Below are positions 5,417 to 5,577 of a stretch of 5,577 bases of DNA, piece after piece. The notes beneath the pieces are model-generated. The model was not told the DNA's origin, did not search any database, and saw only the letters and a list, made by a program, of their open reading frames with translations. The DNA is taken from the NCBI GenBank assembly GCA_937859895.1, contig CALMAV010000328.1, positions 1 through 5,577 of the forward strand. Direction: 5' to 3'. Made by a program: the position numbers and the translations under genes. Position 1 is the first letter of the stretch; every line of letters starts with the position of its first letter. The stretch comes from an uncultured Bryobacterales bacterium. Its GTDB lineage: Bacteria; Acidobacteriota; Terriglobia; Bryobacterales; Bryobacteraceae.

Positions 5417-5577
5417 ATTGGCGCATCTCCCGCAGGCTTCAAAGGGAGTGTTCTCACGGCGAAGGTGTAAATCTGTGGACGCTGAACCAGCGCCCATTGA
5501 AGATGCAGTGCTGCTTGAAAGCAAACGGAAAGACCTCAGGGGACGCTGATTTTCTCCCGGGTTCATCTCCTTGTGTT
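5417..5577 (-). other. Unresolved 5' part of the bicupin gene
   Basis: Clear homology starts at the LRRVQEGGW codons just below 5414. Upstream, the main frame (ATG 5566) gives a Ser/Ala-rich stretch, faintly like a degraded signal peptide, with no clear match to the family. A second frame, open from 5576 to a TGA at 5456-5454, reads SPEVFPFAFKQHC and then, at 5510-5481, His-Cys-x5-Trp-Phe-Ser. That resembles the family pattern NPDxxxPPxTDHG-x5-[K/W]-[F/Y]-S with the same spacing. If so, a further indel of about 50 bases lies between about 5480 and 5417, and the start is outside the window. This is a judgement from motif memory without an alignment. Confidence 0.4.

Larger units (their letters stand above)
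4420..5577 (-). pseudogene. Bicupin oxalate decarboxylase family protein, multiply interrupted
   Basis: The reconstructed product is a two-domain cupin of the oxalate decarboxylase family, which uses Mn to split oxalate into formate and CO2. Numbering from the in-frame ATG at 5566 gives 381 residues after removing one T, close to the 385 of Bacillus subtilis OxdC. Cupin 1 ligands are His91, His93, Glu97 and His136, with substrate arginine Arg88; the lid reads SEES (158-161) with Glu159 matching the OxdC catalytic Glu162. Cupin 2 ligands are His275, His277, Glu282 and His321, with Arg272 and Glu335 also conserved. The frame is broken by TAG at codon 51, TAA at codon 139 and a one-base excess after codon 307. 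The true start is uncertain: GGAG directly abuts ATG 5566 with no spacing, and another frame resembles the family N-terminus, so the gene may begin outside the window. Oxalate oxidase activity is less likely given the SExS lid. Confidence 0.85.

Noticed and set aside
1079..5577. Genome-wide reassignment of TAG/TAA to glutamine
   Set aside because: The permease has many ordinary CAG/CAA codons and only one internal stop in 1083 codons, and TAA ends the permease and the bicupin at normal family lengths. A T-run frameshift in the bicupin also needs another explanation.
1..5577. CRISPR arrays, tRNA/rRNA genes, insertion sequences or attachment sites
   Set aside because: No regularly spaced repeats, tRNA-like folds, transposase sequence or target-site duplications were seen; almost the whole window is explained by three genes.

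Overview
The window holds two neighbouring transcription units, both on the minus strand, and both contain reading-frame interruptions. Base composition is moderate. The protein style (an HAE-type RND pump with a TM10 'GVATANS' signature, followed by an HlyD-type adaptor, next to a bicupin oxalate decarboxylase) suggests a Gram-negative soil bacterium, most likely an Acidobacteriota/Terriglobales relative. That taxonomic guess is inference; no rRNA or other marker gene is present.

Layout in transcription order (right to left). (1) 5577-4420: a manganese bicupin of the oxalate decarboxylase family, broken by an in-frame TAG (5416-5414), an in-frame TAA (5152-5150) and a one-base excess in a T run (minus strand, 4649-4645). 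Its N-terminal ~50 codons cannot be assigned to one frame, and it probably runs off the window. Every metal ligand and the catalytic lid glutamate can still be read in the reconstructed protein. (2) 4419-4331: an 89-bp gap with a perfect 11-bp inverted repeat (terminator-like) and the GGAGGA ribosome binding site of the next gene. (3) 4330-1079: one RND inner-membrane efflux permease, 1083 residues when reconstructed, split into 516- and 540-residue open frames by a single in-frame amber codon at 2782-2780. The halves are in the same frame and the 26 codons between the amber and the first plausible restart also read as RND sequence, so this is a nonsense codon and not a frameshift. (4) 1079-1: a periplasmic adaptor (membrane fusion protein), 359 codons visible, intact but cut by the window edge. 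It overlaps the permease stop by one base (TAATG).

The permease and adaptor would form the inner-membrane and periplasmic parts of a tripartite drug or small-molecule exporter; an outer-membrane TolC-like partner is not in the window. The bicupin would convert oxalate to formate and CO2. The two units look functionally separate.

The main puzzle is the cluster of lesions. Three in-frame stops (TAG, TAG, TAA) each lie one C-to-T change from a glutamine codon, and there is one homopolymer frameshift, while the surrounding protein sequence is well conserved. Recent pseudogene formation or base-call errors are the simplest explanations; nonsense suppression or readthrough is possible but unproven. 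I found no convincing evidence of a wholly new system here.
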